Shown: positions 50,001 to 60,563, counted from the stretch's first letter. The stretch: 64,000 nt of DNA from Cognatilysobacter tabacisoli (GCF_003586305.1 NZ_QXJI01000001.1:124001-188000), one strand, 5' to 3'. Numbers and translations are program-made. The notes: generated by a model from the letters alone, not told the origin.

Positions 50001-51473
50001 TCAGCGCGCCGTCGCGGTGCGAGCCGCGGCGCGCTCGAGCGGCATCCGCGGTTCGAACCAGCGGAACGGGCGGTAGTTGGCCGGCGGATCGATGTTGGAC
50101 AGGGCCACCAGCACGTAGCCGGACTCCGGGAAAATGCGCACGTCGGCGCCCATGCCCGGCGCGTCGCCGCCGTGGCCGAAGCGGCGAAGCGGGCCATCGC
50201 CCACCACTATGAACCCGAGTCCGTACCAGCCCTCCGGGATCTGCGGGCGAGTGGCTTCGGCCAGCATCGCCGGCGACAGCAGCGTGCCGTCCTGCAGGGC
50301 GAGGGCGAAGCGGTGCAGGTCGTCCACGGTCGAGTAGCCGCCGCCGGCGGCAAAGCCGCGGTGGAAGAGCGTGTCGGCGATGGACACCCATGCACCGTCG
50401 CGCAGGGTGTACCCGCTGGCCAGCCGCGGTGCGATCTCGGCTTCGGGCGCGAAGCCGGTCGAGGCCATGCCGGCCGGGCGCAGCACATGCGCGTCGACGT
50501 ACTCGTAATAGTCCATGCCGCTCGCACGCTCGATCATCGCGCCAACGACCATGAAGCCGAAGTTGTTGTACGCGGTCTTCTCGCCGGGCCGTGCGACCGG
50601 TGCCTGCGGGCCATAGCGCGCCAGGTAGTCGGTGTGCGTGCGCAGCTGGTCGCGCAGCGGGATCCACGCGGCAGGCGTCATGCCCTCGTCGGTGCCGAAC
50701 GCCATGTCCGCCAGGCCGCTGCGGTGGCTGAGCAGCTGCCGCAGGGTGACGGTGGCCGCGACATCGCGGTCGGGGTAGTCGGGCAGCACGCGGCCGATCG
50801 GCGCGTCGAGCGCCAGCTTGCCGGCGTCGACCAGCTGCAGCGCCGCGACCGCGGTGAACATCTTGTTGACCGACGCGACGCGGAAACGGGTGTCGGGCGT
50901 GACCGGCGCGCCCGCGCCGCGGTCGGCGACTGCGTGCGCCGTGCGCAGCAGCACGTCGCCGTCGCGCGCGACCAGCACCGCGCCCGAGAACAGGCGCTCG
51001 GCGGCGAGGCGATCGAGCTCGGCGGCCAGTCCCGACAGCGCTCCGGGCAGCGTGCGGCGCGGCACGTCCAGCGCCTGGGTTTCGACCGTCGCGCGTCCAA
51101 CGGCGTCGACGGTGGCCCCGACGCGCACCCGCTCGTCGGTGCTGTCGCGGTCGCGCACCAGCACCACGGCGCGATGCGGCAGATCGACCTCGATCGCGAC
51201 CGGCTCGAAACCGCCGGTCTGCAGCCGCCAGTCCAGCTCGTCCTGCGCCGACGCGTCCGCGCGCGGATGGGCGGCGTGGAACCGCTGCAGCGGCGCCAGC
51301 TCGCCGCTGTTGAAGGCGTCGAGCCAATCGGCCAGCACGCGGCCCGCTGCGGAATCCGGCAGGGCCGGATGCTTCGGCTGTGCAGCGGACGGCCCGGTCG
51401 CCGAGGCGCCGGCCGTGCAGGTGCCGGGGGCGGCGGCGAGCAGCAGGCACAGTGCGAGCAGCGCGGTCTTCAT
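50001..51473 (-). CDS. Exported serine beta-lactamase-like hydrolase (class C / PBP family)
   Basis: A 490-residue exported protein: signal peptide [19 protein letters not shown] (possible lipobox-free cleavage near 21-23), an extra domain (about 40-140), then a class-C/esterase-type fold with S201-x-x-K204 in ASVNKMF, Y302-N-N in TAYNNFGF and a late HGGDAPGMG that replaces KTG. This is the pattern of beta-lactamase-fold esterases and D-aminopeptidases; a true beta-lactamase role is not shown. Eleven bases before the Rieske gene's stop in the same direction, so probably transcribed after it. Confidence 0.88.
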   Translation of the reverse strand: MKTALLALCLLLAAAPGTCTAGASATGPSAAQPKHPALPDSAAGRVLADWLDAFNSGELAPLQRFHAAHPRADASAQDELDWRLQTGGFEPVAIEVDLPHRAVVLVRDRDSTDERVRVGATVDAVGRATVETQALDVPRRTLPGALSGLAAELDRLAAERLFSGAVLVARDGDVLLRTAHAVADRGAGAPVTPDTRFRVASVNKMFTAVAALQLVDAGKLALDAPIGRVLPDYPDRDVAATVTLRQLLSHRSGLADMAFGTDEGMTPAAWIPLRDQLRTHTDYLARYGPQAPVARPGEKTAYNNFGFMVVGAMIERASGMDYYEYVDAHVLRPAGMASTGFAPEAEIAPRLASGYTLRDGAWVSIADTLFHRGFAAGGGYSTVDDLHRFALALQDGTLLSPAMLAEATRPQIPEGWYGLGFIVVGDGPLRRFGHGGDAPGMGADVRIFPESGYVLVALSNIDPPANYRPFRWFEPRMPLERAAARTATAR

Positions 51474-51495
51474 CGATCGGTCCCTCGTGGCGAGG

Positions 51496-52590
51496 TCACT
51501 GCGCCTGCGCCGCGTCGCGGTACACCGCGCGCAGCAGTTCGTGGAAGTGGTGCACGGCGTTCTCGCGCAGCGGATTGAGCCGGCCCGCCTGGTACGAGCC
51601 CGACGCCAGCCCGCGCTGCACGTCCTCGCAGATGGTCAGGTCCTCCAGCTGCACCTCGTCGCTGAAGCCCAGGTCGGCCTCGCGCCGGGCCTGGCCCTCG
51701 GCGCTGTCGTCGGGTGCGTAGTAGAAGTCGAACTCGACCCGGCAGCGGTCCACGCCCTTGGGCACCACGCGGTTGGTCTGCAGCCGGCCGGGCAGGATGT
51801 TGAGCATCGTGTTCGGCCACAGCCAGTAGTACAGCGCGTCGCCGTCGCCGTAGAGGCCGTCGCCGCTCTCCAGCGGGCTCCACTGGAACGAGTACCAGCG
51901 CGCCGTCTCGGTCACGTAGCTGCGGTAGTCGAGCAGCTTGTTGAGCCCCGGGTGGATGTGCGGGACGTGATAGCCCTCGAGGTAGTTGTCGACGTAGACC
52001 TTCCAGTTGCACGCCACGTCGTAGCCGACGCGCCGGTGGTGGCCGTAGCGCTCGAGCCCGCGGGTGGGGCCGAGCCGCGCGTCGATGCCGGCGACGAAGT
52101 CCTCGAACGGCGGCGCGCCCGCCTCGTCGACGGCGGCGAACACCAGCCCCTGCCAGGTGCGCACCGCCAGCTGCGGCAACGCAATCGCCGACGGCTCGAA
52201 GTCCGGCGCGTCGCCCATCTCCGGCGCCGACCGCAGCGTGCCGTCGAGGGTGTAGGTCCAGCCGTGGTAGCGGCAGCGCAGCGACTTCGCGGCCAGGCCG
52301 TCGCAGCTGGCGATCGGGCCGGCGCGGTGGCGGCAGACGTTGTGCATCACGCGGATGACGCCGTCGGCGCCGCGCACCGCGATCACCGGCAGCCCGCCGA
52401 AGTCGGCGACGACGTGGTCGCCGGCGCCCTGCAGCTGGCACACGTGCGCGATCAGCTGCCAGCCGCGGTCGAAGATCGCGCGGCGGTCGAGCGCCGGCAT
52501 CGACGCGTCGGTGTAGAAGTGCGCGGCCAGCGCGGTCGCGTGCGACAGCGGCTGAGGGGCGAGGGGGTCGAGCGGGGCGGCGTGGGTCAT
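51496..52590 (-). CDS. Rieske-type aromatic ring-hydroxylating/choline-monooxygenase-like oxygenase, alpha subunit
   Basis: A 364-residue soluble oxygenase. The Rieske [2Fe-2S] site is C86-R-H88 and C106-R-Y-H109; the mononuclear iron site is [12 protein letters not shown] with H208 and H213 as ligands. The C-terminal SRPBCC domain is of the type seen in choline and carnitine/stachydrine monooxygenases. No reductase or beta subunit is adjacent, so electrons must come from elsewhere. ATG 52590 is used; the long open frame that continues to 55140 is antisense to tex. Confidence 0.9.
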   Translation of the reverse strand: MTHAAPLDPLAPQPLSHATALAAHFYTDASMPALDRRAIFDRGWQLIAHVCQLQGAGDHVVADFGGLPVIAVRGADGVIRVMHNVCRHRAGPIASCDGLAAKSLRCRYHGWTYTLDGTLRSAPEMGDAPDFEPSAIALPQLAVRTWQGLVFAAVDEAGAPPFEDFVAGIDARLGPTRGLERYGHHRRVGYDVACNWKVYVDNYLEGYHVPHIHPGLNKLLDYRSYVTETARWYSFQWSPLESGDGLYGDGDALYYWLWPNTMLNILPGRLQTNRVVPKGVDRCRVEFDFYYAPDDSAEGQARREADLGFSDEVQLEDLTICEDVQRGLASGSYQAGRLNPLRENAVHHFHELLRAVYRDAAQAQ

Positions 52591-52689
52591 CGCCGCATTA
52601 TCGCCGCGCTCCGCGGCGGGCGCCGGCCCCCGTCGCCGCGCGTCTGTCAACGGGTACCGCCGGGGCCCCGCGGTTGCCACAATCGGTCG

Positions 52690-52716
52690 GCCCGCTTCGT
52701 GCGGGCGCATTTTTTT
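52690..52716 (+). terminator. Terminator-like hairpin in the tex leader
   Basis: Six-pair stem GCCCGC/GCGGGC with loop TTCGT, then GCA and seven T. It lies 37 bp before the tex start, on the tex strand, in a gap whose other gene points away. It therefore has no upstream gene to terminate and may act as an attenuator of tex. Confidence 0.65.
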
Positions 52717-52752
52717 CACGGCGGTCCGCCGCCCGCAGCACGCCAGGTACCC

Positions 52753-55137
52753 ATGTCCGTCAGCAAGCTCTTCGCCACCACCCTCGACCGCGCCACCGTC
52801 GCGCGCATCGCCCGCACCATTGCAGACGAGATCGCCGCCCAGCCCGAGCAGGTCACGGCCGCCGTCGGACTGCTCGACGAGGGCGCGACGGTGCCGTTCA
52901 TCGCGCGCTACCGCAAGGAGGTCACCGGCGGGCTCGACGACACCCAGCTGCGCAACCTCGAAACGCGCCTGACCTACCTGCGCGAGCTCGAGGAGCGCCG
53001 GCTCGCGGTGCTGGCCAGCATCGACGAGCAGGGCAAGCTGACCGACGAGCTGCGCGGCGACATCCTCGCTGCCGACAGTAAGTCGCGGCTCGAAGACCTG
53101 TACCTGCCGTACAAGCCCAAGCGCCGCACCAAGGCGCAGATCGCGCGCGAGGCGGGGCTGGGACCGCTGGCCGACGCGCTGCTGGCCGATCCGACGCTGG
53201 ACCCGGCCACCCACGCCGAGGGCTTCGTCGACGCTGGGCGCGGCGTGGCCGACGCCAAGGCCGCGCTCGATGGCGCGCGCGCGATCCTGATGGAGCGCTG
53301 GGGCGAGGACGCCGCGCTGGTCGGCAGCCTGCGCACGTGGCTGTCGAACGTCGGCGTGATCCGCGCGCGCGTGGCCGACGGCAAGGAGGCCGAGGGCGCC
53401 AAGTACCGCGACTACTTCGACCACGCCGAGCCGCTGGCGCGCATTCCCTCGCACCGCCTGCTGGCGCTGTTCCGCGCGCGCCGCGAGGAGATCGTCTACC
53501 TCGACCTCGACCCGGGCATGGACGCCGACGCCGGCCACGCGCAGGGCGAGGGCCGCGTCGCCGCGCACGTCGGCCTGCAGCCGGCCGGCCGCGCCGCCGA
53601 CAAGTGGCTGCTCGACACCTGCCGGCTGACGTGGAAGGCCAAGCTGCACCTGCACCTGATGCTCGACCTGTTCGGCCAGGCGCGCGAGAAAGCCGAGGCC
53701 GAGGCGATCGACGTGTTCGGCGCCAACCTCAAGGACCTGCTGCTGGCCGCGCCGGCCGGGCCGAAGGCGGTGCTCGGGCTCGATCCCGGCCTGCGCACCG
53801 GGGTCAAGGTCGCGGTCGTCGACCGCACCGGCAAGCTGGTCGACACGGCGACGATCTACCCGCACGAGCCCAAGCGCCAGTGGGACCAGTCGCTGCACGT
53901 GCTGCGCTCGCTGTGCGTGAAGCACGCGGTGGAATTGGTCGCGATCGGCAACGGCACCGCCAGCCGCGAGACCGACAAGCTCGCCGGCGAGCTGCTCAAG
54001 GCGCTGCCGTCGCAGCCGATGCAGAAGGTCGTCGTCAGCGAGGCCGGCGCGTCGGTGTACTCGGCGTCGGAGTTCGCGGCCAAGGAGTTCCCCGACCTGG
54101 ACGTGTCGATCCGCGGCGCGGTGTCGATCGCGCGGCGCCTGCAGGACCCGCTCGCCGAGCTGGTCAAGATCGAGCCCAAGGCGATCGGCGTCGGCCAGTA
54201 CCAGCACGACGTCGACCAGTACCGTCTTGCCCGTGCGCTGGATGCGCGGGTCGAGGACTGCGTCAACGCGGTCGGCGTGCACGTCAACACCGCGTCGGCG
54301 GCGCTGCTGTCGCGCGTGTCGGGCCTGTCGCCGACGGTGGCCGAGAACGTCGTGTCCTATCGCGACGCCAACGGTGCATTCCGCAACCGCCGCGAGCTGC
54401 TGAAGGTGCCCCGGCTCGGCGACAAGACCTTCGAGCAGTGCGCCGGCTTCCTGCGCATCGCCGACGGGGACCAGCCGCTGGACGCGTCGTCGGTGCACCC
54501 GGAGGCCTACCCGGTGGTCGAGCGGATCGTGAAGCAGTGCGGCCGCGAGGTGAAATCGCTGATGGCCGACGCCGCGTTCCTGCGCGGGCTCAAGCCCGAG
54601 CAGTTCGTCGACGAGCGCTTCGGCGTGCCGACCGTGCGCGACATCCTCAAGGAGCTCGAGAAGCCCGGCCGCGACCCGCGCCCGGCGTTCGCCGCCGCGC
54701 GCTTCGCCGACGGGGTCGAGGACATCAAGGATCTCAAGGTCGGCATGGTCCTCGAGGGCGTCGTCAGCAACGTCGCCGCGTTCGGCGCGTTCGTCGACAT
54801 CGGCGTGCACCAGGACGGGCTGGTCCACATCTCGGCGCTGTCGGACACCTACGTCAAGGACCCGCGCGACGTGGTCAAGGCTGGCGACGTTGTCAAGGTG
54901 CGGGTGCTCGAGGTCGACGTCGCGCGCAAGCGCATCGCGCTGACCCGCCGGCTCGACGACAGCGTGCCGCCGCCGCGCGCGCCGCGCGACGAACGCGCGG
55001 CCGGACGCGATGCCGCGCCGCGCGGGGGCGATCGCGGTCGCGGATCCCCACGGCCCGCACCGCGTCCGACGCAGGCGCCGCCGCCGGCGAACAATGCGCT
55101 GGCGGCCGCGTTCGCGAAGGCGAAACGGTCCGACTGA
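52753..55137 (+). CDS. tex: Transcription accessory protein Tex (S1 RNA-binding)
   Basis: Conserved nucleic-acid-binding protein thought to assist transcription elongation and rescue. The 794-residue protein has the Tex N-terminal helices, [16 protein letters not shown], a YqgF/RNase H-like domain ([20 protein letters not shown] at about 340-360), helix-hairpin-helix region and an S1 domain (about 660-730: [20 protein letters not shown]). The tail is basic with Arg/Pro/Ala. ATG 52753 is used; the open frame upstream to 50818 is antisense to three other genes. A leader hairpin precedes it and a perfect bidirectional hairpin follows. Confidence 0.96.
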   Translation: MSVSKLFATTLDRATVARIARTIADEIAAQPEQVTAAVGLLDEGATVPFIARYRKEVTGGLDDTQLRNLETRLTYLRELEERRLAVLASIDEQGKLTDELRGDILAADSKSRLEDLYLPYKPKRRTKAQIAREAGLGPLADALLADPTLDPATHAEGFVDAGRGVADAKAALDGARAILMERWGEDAALVGSLRTWLSNVGVIRARVADGKEAEGAKYRDYFDHAEPLARIPSHRLLALFRARREEIVYLDLDPGMDADAGHAQGEGRVAAHVGLQPAGRAADKWLLDTCRLTWKAKLHLHLMLDLFGQAREKAEAEAIDVFGANLKDLLLAAPAGPKAVLGLDPGLRTGVKVAVVDRTGKLVDTATIYPHEPKRQWDQSLHVLRSLCVKHAVELVAIGNGTASRETDKLAGELLKALPSQPMQKVVVSEAGASVYSASEFAAKEFPDLDVSIRGAVSIARRLQDPLAELVKIEPKAIGVGQYQHDVDQYRLARALDARVEDCVNAVGVHVNTASAALLSRVSGLSPTVAENVVSYRDANGAFRNRRELLKVPRLGDKTFEQCAGFLRIADGDQPLDASSVHPEAYPVVERIVKQCGREVKSLMADAAFLRGLKPEQFVDERFGVPTVRDILKELEKPGRDPRPAFAAARFADGVEDIKDLKVGMVLEGVVSNVAAFGAFVDIGVHQDGLVHISALSDTYVKDPRDVVKAGDVVKVRVLEVDVARKRIALTRRLDDSVPPPRAPRDERAAGRDAAPRGGDRGRGSPRPAPRPTQAPPPANNALAAAFAKAKRSD

Positions 55138-55162
55138 CACGCGGTCAGCGCCGCAGCGGAAA

Positions 55163-55194
55163 CGAACAAGGCCGGCTTTCGCCGGCCTTGTTCG
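55163..55194. terminator. Bidirectional terminator between tex and the M2 peptidase gene
   Basis: Perfect 14-pair stem CGAACAAGGCCGGC with its complement around TTTC; the arms include AACAAGG/CCTTGTT, which gives short T-containing tails in both directions. Confidence 0.88.
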
Positions 55195-55222
55195 TGGTGC
55201 GCGTCGGAACGAACGTGCCCGG

Positions 55223-57250
55223 TCAGCTCTTGGCCGGCGCCGCCGACTTGGCGGCCGGGTCGGCGGGCTTGGCAGCGGGAGCCGGCGCGGCGGCGGTCGT
55301 CGACTGCCAGCCGCAGGTCTTGCCCTCGTTCTGCTCCTTCAGCCAGGTCTGCAGCGGCGCGAAGTACTCCAGGATCGCCGAGGCGTCCATCTTCTCGGTG
55401 CCGGTGAGCTCCTTCATCGTGGCCTGCCACGGCTGGCTGGCGCCCTTGCTGAGCATCGCCTGGAACTTCGCGCCGGCGGCCTTGTTGCCGTAGAAACTGC
55501 ACTCGTGCAGCGGGCCCTTGTAGCCCGACGCGTCGCACAGCGCCTTGTAGAACTGGAACTGCAGCACGTGCGACAGGAAGTAGCGCGTGTACGGCGTGTT
55601 GCCCGGCACGTGGTACTTCGCGCCCGGGTCGAAGAAGTCCTCGCCTCGCGCGGTCGCCGGCGCGACGCCCTGGTAGCGCGCCTTCAGCTCCCACCACGCC
55701 TTGTTGTAGTCGCCCGGCTTGATCGAGCCGTCGAACACGCCCCAGCGCCAGCGGTCGATCATCAGGCCGAACGGCATGAACGACACCTTGGCCAGCGCCA
55801 TGCGCATCTGCGCGTTGATCAGCGCCTCGTTGCTGACCTGCTGCTCGCCGACCAGGCCGATCGACTGCAGGTACTGCGGCGTCATCGCCAGCACGATGGT
55901 GTCGCCGATCGCCTCGTGGAAGCCGTCGTGCGCGCCCTGCTGGAACAGCGGCGGCTGGCCGTTGTAGGCGAGGTAGTAATAGACGTGGCCGAGCTCGTGG
56001 TAGATCGTCGTGAAGTCTTCCTCGTTCGGCTTGATGCACATCTTGGTGCGCACGTCGCCGGCCATGTTCATGTCCCACGCGCTGGCGTGGCAGACAACGT
56101 CGCGGTCGCGCGGCTTGATGAACTGGGTCTTGGTCCAGTAGCTCTCCGGCAGCTTCGGCATGCCCAGCGAGACGTAGTAGTCCTGCGCGCGCTCGGTCAT
56201 CTGCTTGGCGATCGCCAGCGACGCAGCCTGCTCGAGCTCGACCTCCTGGGTCGGCGTGCGCTCGCCGGTGTACTTGGCCAGCTGCGCGGTGTAGTCGGCG
56301 GCCTTCATCGTTTCCAGCGCGCCGCTGACGTCGAGGCTGCCGGCGTTCTGGTACGGGGCGAGGATGTCCCAGAGGTTGCCCCAGTCCTGCTGCCACATGT
56401 TGCCCATCAGGTGCGCGGGCAGCAGGTTGCCGGCGAGCCGGCCCTTGCCGGCGCCGTACTTCGCCTCCAGCCGCGTGCCGGCGTAGCAGTGCAGCTGCTC
56501 GTACAGCGGCTTGACCTGGCCCCACAGGCGGTCGGTCTCGGCGGCGATCTCGGCCGGCGTCATGTCATAGCCGGAGCGCCACATCTCGCCGGCGTCGGCG
56601 AAGCCCATGTCCTTGGCGCCTTCGTTGACCAGCGCGACGAAGCGCGTGTAGTCGGCGCGCATCGGCTGGGCGATCGTGTGCCAGCCCTGCCACGCGTCGA
56701 GCTGCGCGTCGTAGTCGCGGCTGCTGCGCAGCACGTCCTCGAGGTCGCCGAGCTGGCGGCAGCTCTTGGCCTCGCCTTCGCCGGTGCAGTAGGTGCCCGC
56801 GCCGTACGTGCCTTCCATCTTGGTCGCGATCTTGGTCAGCTCGGCCAGCTTGGCCGGGTCGCGCGGCGCCGGCATCGCGGTGGCGAGCTTGAGCAGCTTG
56901 ATCGTGCGTTCGGTCTGCGGCGACATCTGCTGGCCCTCGAAGCGCTTGGCCTGCTCGATCCACGCGTTGAGCTGGGTCAGGTAGCGCTCGTTGGCCTTGG
57001 CCGACAGAAGCTGGCTGTCGTCGCTGATGTAGGTCGACGAAAGCCACTGCGCGGCGGTCAGCTCCGGGTACATCGCCTTGTACTCGGCGTTGACGCGCGC
57101 GACGAACTCGTCGGCGGTTTCGCCTTCCGGGGCGGTGGTCGCAACGGCCGGTGCGGCGGCGTCGGTCGCGGTCTGTTCCTTCTTGCAAGCTGCCAGGCCG
57201 AGGACGGCGGCGGCGATGCTGAGCGCGAGCAACGCGCGGACTGGGGTCAT
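55223..57250 (-). CDS. M2 family dipeptidyl carboxypeptidase (ACE-like) lipoprotein
   Basis: Zinc peptidase homologous to angiotensin-converting enzyme, cutting C-terminal dipeptides in the periplasm. The 675-residue protein has a signal peptide with lipobox LAAC (Cys22), then an all-helical body with the zinc site H418-E-L-G-H422 and third ligand E446 in FHEAIGD, exactly 24 residues on, as in ACE. The C-terminus is an Ala/Pro/Lys tail. Xanthomonads typically carry such an enzyme. ATG 57250 starts the signal peptide; the frame beyond it to 57730 is not coding. Confidence 0.96.
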   Translation of the reverse strand: MTPVRALLALSIAAAVLGLAACKKEQTATDAAAPAVATTAPEGETADEFVARVNAEYKAMYPELTAAQWLSSTYISDDSQLLSAKANERYLTQLNAWIEQAKRFEGQQMSPQTERTIKLLKLATAMPAPRDPAKLAELTKIATKMEGTYGAGTYCTGEGEAKSCRQLGDLEDVLRSSRDYDAQLDAWQGWHTIAQPMRADYTRFVALVNEGAKDMGFADAGEMWRSGYDMTPAEIAAETDRLWGQVKPLYEQLHCYAGTRLEAKYGAGKGRLAGNLLPAHLMGNMWQQDWGNLWDILAPYQNAGSLDVSGALETMKAADYTAQLAKYTGERTPTQEVELEQAASLAIAKQMTERAQDYYVSLGMPKLPESYWTKTQFIKPRDRDVVCHASAWDMNMAGDVRTKMCIKPNEEDFTTIYHELGHVYYYLAYNGQPPLFQQGAHDGFHEAIGDTIVLAMTPQYLQSIGLVGEQQVSNEALINAQMRMALAKVSFMPFGLMIDRWRWGVFDGSIKPGDYNKAWWELKARYQGVAPATARGEDFFDPGAKYHVPGNTPYTRYFLSHVLQFQFYKALCDASGYKGPLHECSFYGNKAAGAKFQAMLSKGASQPWQATMKELTGTEKMDASAILEYFAPLQTWLKEQNEGKTCGWQSTTAAAPAPAAKPADPAAKSAAPAKS

Positions 57251-57366
57251 GGTGGGCTCTCCGGAATGCGGGCCGCGCGCACGGTTGCACGCGGAGTCCC
57301 GAAGGCTAGAGGGCAGGGCAGGGCCGCGCAACCGCGGCGGTTCCGGAACGTGAACGAGGCCGGCGG

Positions 57367-57846
57367 CTACCCGGGCACGCGCAGCGCGCGCGTGCCGGCG
57401 TCGACCAGCCCTCGCGCATGCAGCCACTGCCACGCGGCGTCGGCGTCGTGCTCCACGTACGCCCGCGCCGAGCCGAGGCGGAAGGTGTAGCCCCACGCGT
57501 CCATGTCGGCCAGCACCCGGTCGCGGCCGACGCCGGGCAGCGCGTCGCCAAGCAGCGCCTGCAGCACGCACACGGCGTCCTCCTCCTCGACCGAATCGGT
57601 GGCGTCGGTGTGCACCGCGGCGCGGCGCTCGGGCGGCAGGACGATCAGGTGCGCGGCCTCGTGCAGCAGCGAGTGCACCGGCGTGTCGCCGCGCGCGTGC
57701 ACGCAGCTGCCGATCAGGCCGGCCTCGCACTCGCCCCAGTAGCTGCCGGGAATCGGCGCGCCCGGCGCCACGCGCTGCAGCTGCAGCCCGTAGCGGCCGA
57801 GCAGCGACGCGACGTCGTCGAAGGCGATGTCGTCGAGGGTCAGCAT
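57367..57846 (-). CDS. Conserved hypothetical protein with an HEAAH zinc-protease-like motif
   Basis: A 159-residue soluble protein. HSLLHEAAHLIVLPPERR contains HExxH, the core of gluzincin/metzincin metallopeptidases, preceded by a strand-like GLIGSCVHARGD and followed about 30 residues later by VEEEDAVCVLQ, where a third Glu ligand could lie. The C-terminal third (AWGYTFRLGSARAYVEHDAD) looks alpha/beta. The function is not known. ATG 57846 starts the protein; it lies between the M2 peptidase gene and minE on the same strand. Confidence 0.75.
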   Translation of the reverse strand: MLTLDDIAFDDVASLLGRYGLQLQRVAPGAPIPGSYWGECEAGLIGSCVHARGDTPVHSLLHEAAHLIVLPPERRAAVHTDATDSVEEEDAVCVLQALLGDALPGVGRDRVLADMDAWGYTFRLGSARAYVEHDADAAWQWLHARGLVDAGTRALRVPG

Positions 57847-57896
57847 CGGAGGAATCGAAACGGCGCGCCCCGGTGTCGCCGGGACGCGCGAGCGGC

Positions 57897-58157
57897 TCAG
57901 GCGGCCGCGTTGCTTTCCGGCAGCGCGACGGAGATGTCGAGCACCTTGTTGTCGCCGTCGCCGATCAGGTCGACCTTGACGGCTTCGGCGTCGACGTTGA
58001 CGTACTTGCGGATCACCTCGAGCAGCTCGCGCTGCAGCATCGGCAGGTAGTCCGGGCCGCCGCGGCCGGCGCGCTCGTGCGCGACGATGATGCGCAGGCG
58101 GTCCTTGGCGACCGAGGCGGTCTGCTTCTTGGCCAGCAGGAAGTCGAACATGCCCAT
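57897..58157 (-). CDS. minE: Cell division topological specificity factor MinE
   Basis: Drives pole-to-pole oscillation of MinCD by stimulating MinD ATPase, so that FtsZ rings form at mid-cell. The 86-residue protein starts [20 protein letters not shown] (membrane-targeting and MinD-binding part with the [10 protein letters not shown] helix) and ends in the dimerisation domain ([16 protein letters not shown]). It starts four bases after the minD stop, in the order minC-minD-minE. Confidence 0.97.
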   Translation of the reverse strand: MGMFDFLLAKKQTASVAKDRLRIIVAHERAGRGGPDYLPMLQRELLEVIRKYVNVDAEAVKVDLIGDGDNKVLDISVALPESNAAA

Positions 58158-58161
58158 GCCG

Positions 58162-58971
58162 TCAGCCTCCGAACATCTTGCTGAAGAAGCCCTTCTTCTC
58201 GACCGTCGTGAAGCGCATCGGCCGGGTGTCGCCGAGCAGCCGCGCGACCGCGTCGTCATAGGCCTGGGCCGCGTCGGACTCGGTCTCCAGGATCACCGGC
58301 TCGCCCTTGTTCGACGCGTTGAGCACGTCGCCGGACTCGGGGATCACGCCGATAGTCTTCAGCCCGAGGATCTCCTCGACGTCGCCGAGGCTCAGCATCT
58401 CGCCGGTCTCCACGCGCTTGGGGCTGTAGCGGGTCAGCAGCAGGTGCTCCTTGACGCGCTCGCCGTTCTCGGCGCGGCGGGTCTTGCTGGCGAGCAGGCC
58501 GAGGATGCGGTCGGAGTCGCGCACCGACGAGACTTCCGGATTGACCACGACGACCGCCTGGTCGGCGAAGTACATGGCCAGAAACGCGCCCTTCTCGATG
58601 CCGGCCGGTGAGTCGCACACGATGTAGTCGAAGCCGTCGGCGGCGAGGTCGTCGAGCACCTTCTGCACGCCTTCCTTGGTCAGGGCGTCCTTGTCGCGCG
58701 TCTGCGACGCGGCGAGCACGTGCAGGTTGTCGAAGCGCTTGTCCTTGATCAGCGACTGTTTGAGCGTCGCCTCGCCGTTGACGACGTTGACGAAGTCGTA
58801 CACCACGCGGCGCTCGCAGCCCATGATCAGGTCGAGATTGCGCAGGCCGACGTCGAAGTCGATCACCGCGACCTTGTGGCCGCGTCGTGCCAGGCCGCAG
58901 GCGAGGCTGGCGCTGGTCGTGGTCTTGCCGACGCCGCCCTTGCCTGATGTAACTACGATGATCTCGGCCAA
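58162..58971 (-). CDS. minD: Septum site-determining ATPase MinD
   Basis: Membrane-bound deviant-Walker ATPase that recruits MinC and is released by MinE. The 269-residue protein opens [17 protein letters not shown] (deviant Walker A with both Lys), has [16 protein letters not shown] and ends in the amphipathic membrane-targeting helix [11 protein letters not shown]. The start is a TTG at 58971: GGAGG lies eight bases upstream and the protein then has the family length; the ATG at 59004 would add 11 non-family residues. Use of TTG is inferred from spacing. Confidence 0.96.
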   Translation of the reverse strand: MAEIIVVTSGKGGVGKTTTSASLACGLARRGHKVAVIDFDVGLRNLDLIMGCERRVVYDFVNVVNGEATLKQSLIKDKRFDNLHVLAASQTRDKDALTKEGVQKVLDDLAADGFDYIVCDSPAGIEKGAFLAMYFADQAVVVVNPEVSSVRDSDRILGLLASKTRRAENGERVKEHLLLTRYSPKRVETGEMLSLGDVEEILGLKTIGVIPESGDVLNASNKGEPVILETESDAAQAYDDAVARLLGDTRPMRFTTVEKKGFFSKMFGG

Positions 58972-58996
58972 AGCTCTTTCCTCCGTTGGGGCGACC

Positions 58997-59803
58997 TCAA
59001 TCAAGGGCCGCTATTTTTAGTTGTTCGTCTTCGAGCCAGATCTGCACGGCCTTGCCGCGCAGCTCCTGGGGAATGTCCTCGAGCACCTTGTAGTGCCCGG
59101 CGATCGCGACGAGCTCGGCGTCGAACTCGCGGCAGAAGATACGGGCCTTCGCGTTGCCCTGCGCGCCGGCGAGGGCGCGGCCGCGCAGCGGGCCGTAGAT
59201 GTGCACCGAGCCGTCGGCGATGACTTCCGCACCGGCACCGACCGATGACAGCACGGTCAGGTCGCGGTTATCGGCGTAGACCTGCTGGCCCGAGCGCACC
59301 GGCGCGGACTGGATCACGCCCGGACTCGGCGGCGCGGCGTTGGCCGACGGGGCCGCCGCCGCCGGCTTGGCAGCCGGTTCGTCGCGGCGCGGGGGCGTGG
59401 CCTCGCGGCGCGCGGCGGGGGCCGGCGCGGGAGCCGGTGCCGCGACGGCCGCGCCGTCGTCGCGCTCGTACTGGGCGCGGAATTTCGCCAGCAGCGGCAG
59501 GCCGAGCGCCTCCGACAGCCGCTCGGTCTCGGTCGTCCCGTAGGCCAGCGCGACCGGCAGCACGCCGGCCTGGCGCAGCCCGTCGAGCAGCGCGCGGGCG
59601 GTGGCGACGTCGGGCGTCCGGCTCAGGCCACCGAAGTCGATCACGACGGCGGCGCGGGCGAACAGCTTCGGCGCGCGTTGGACCCGGTCGCGCATCTCGT
59701 CGACGAGCTTGGCCACGTCGAGCGTGCGCACGCGCAGGTTGGCGATGCCGACCTGGCCGATCTTCAGTTCGCCGGCCTGTTCGTAGTCGACCGCCACGCT
59801 CAC
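58997..59803 (-). CDS. minC: Septum site-determining protein MinC
   Basis: Inhibits FtsZ polymerisation at the poles when bound to MinD. The 268-residue protein has the N-terminal FtsZ-antagonist domain (about 1-110), an Ala/Pro-rich linker (about 118-165) and the C-terminal MinD-binding beta-helix (NRDLTVLSSVGAGAEVIADG, HIYGPLRGRALAG). The start is GTG 59803, whose bases overlap the upstream GNAT stop in GTGA, a sign of coupled translation. Long linkers are normal in this group. Confidence 0.95.
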   Translation of the reverse strand: MSVAVDYEQAGELKIGQVGIANLRVRTLDVAKLVDEMRDRVQRAPKLFARAAVVIDFGGLSRTPDVATARALLDGLRQAGVLPVALAYGTTETERLSEALGLPLLAKFRAQYERDDGAAVAAPAPAPAPAARREATPPRRDEPAAKPAAAAPSANAAPPSPGVIQSAPVRSGQQVYADNRDLTVLSSVGAGAEVIADGSVHIYGPLRGRALAGAQGNAKARIFCREFDAELVAIAGHYKVLEDIPQELRGKAVQIWLEDEQLKIAALD

Positions 59804-60411
59804 GGATGGGTCCCGGTCGCGCGCGGCGCGGTCGGGGCGGCATGCAGGTGCACGCGGGGCTGGGCGATCCACGGCGCGGCCGGCAGCGCGTCGCCGTAGG
59901 TTTCGTGGACCCACGCGTAGCTGCACAGCGGCTTCATCAGCATCGCCGCGCGCACGCCGGTCTCGGTCATCACGTGCTGGCCGACCTCGCGGAAGCCGAA
60001 GCTGCCGTGGAACAGCAGCACGGGGTCGTTGCTGCCTTCGATGAAGACCTCGCAGGCGATCTGCGGGTAGCGCAGCTCGGCGTAGCTCTGGATGTCGGCA
60101 TAGAACGCGCGGCCGACGCCGCCGCCGCGGCGACGGCTGGCAACGACGATGCGGTCGATGTAGAAGAAGCTCGGGTAGCGCTCGCGGAACCAGCGGAAGT
60201 TGCTGCTGTCGTGGTCGGAGTCGCTGCCCATGCCGATCAGGAATCCGGCCATCGAGCCGTCGCGCTCGGCGACGCGGAAGTACTCGGCCCGCTCGAAGAA
60301 ATAACGCAGTCGGGTGGCGTCCAGCGGCAGGATCGCGGGGCCTGCGGCATTGTTGAGGGCAAGGACGGAATCCAGCTCGTGCTCGCGCACGTCGCGGACG
60401 ACGATCGACAT
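59800..60411 (-). CDS. GNAT family N-acetyltransferase upstream of minC
   Basis: A 203-residue GNAT enzyme. It starts SIVVRDVREHELDSVLALNN; the acetyl-CoA site is RIVVASRRRGGGVGRAFYADI (RRGGGVG), and a later LFHGSFGFREVGQHVM fits the beta6-beta7 region. Substrate unknown. ATG 60411 follows GGAG; the upstream frame to 60516 is Arg-rich and not coding. Its stop overlaps the minC start by four bases, so it is the first gene of the min operon here. Confidence 0.88.
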   Translation of the reverse strand: MSIVVRDVREHELDSVLALNNAAGPAILPLDATRLRYFFERAEYFRVAERDGSMAGFLIGMGSDSDHDSSNFRWFRERYPSFFYIDRIVVASRRRGGGVGRAFYADIQSYAELRYPQIACEVFIEGSNDPVLLFHGSFGFREVGQHVMTETGVRAAMLMKPLCSYAWVHETYGDALPAAPWIAQPRVHLHAAPTAPRATGTHP

Positions 60412-60563
60412 TCCACACTCCAGGGTTCGATGCCAGCGGCCACGGGGCGGCCGGCGGGCGCGATTATCGCACGGCCGCCGCGGGGCGGGGCGCAGCGAGG
60501 GCGAACGCGCACGCATGACTTATGGACCGCACGGCCCCTGCCTGATGCGGCTAGCATGCGGCA

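Noticed and set aside
50001-51473. Assignment as an AmpC beta-lactamase
   Set aside because: SxxK and YxN are present but the third motif is HGG rather than KTG and the protein has an extra N-terminal domain, as in esterase or peptidase relatives.
50818-52752. A 645-codon in-frame extension of tex
   Set aside because: It runs antisense through the serine hydrolase and Rieske genes and across the terminator-like hairpin; Tex has its normal length from 52753.
59800-60418. A single fused GNAT-MinC protein in one frame
   Set aside because: The minC frame can be extended upstream without stops, but that stretch is the GNAT gene read in another frame; the GTGA overlap and normal MinC length support two genes.
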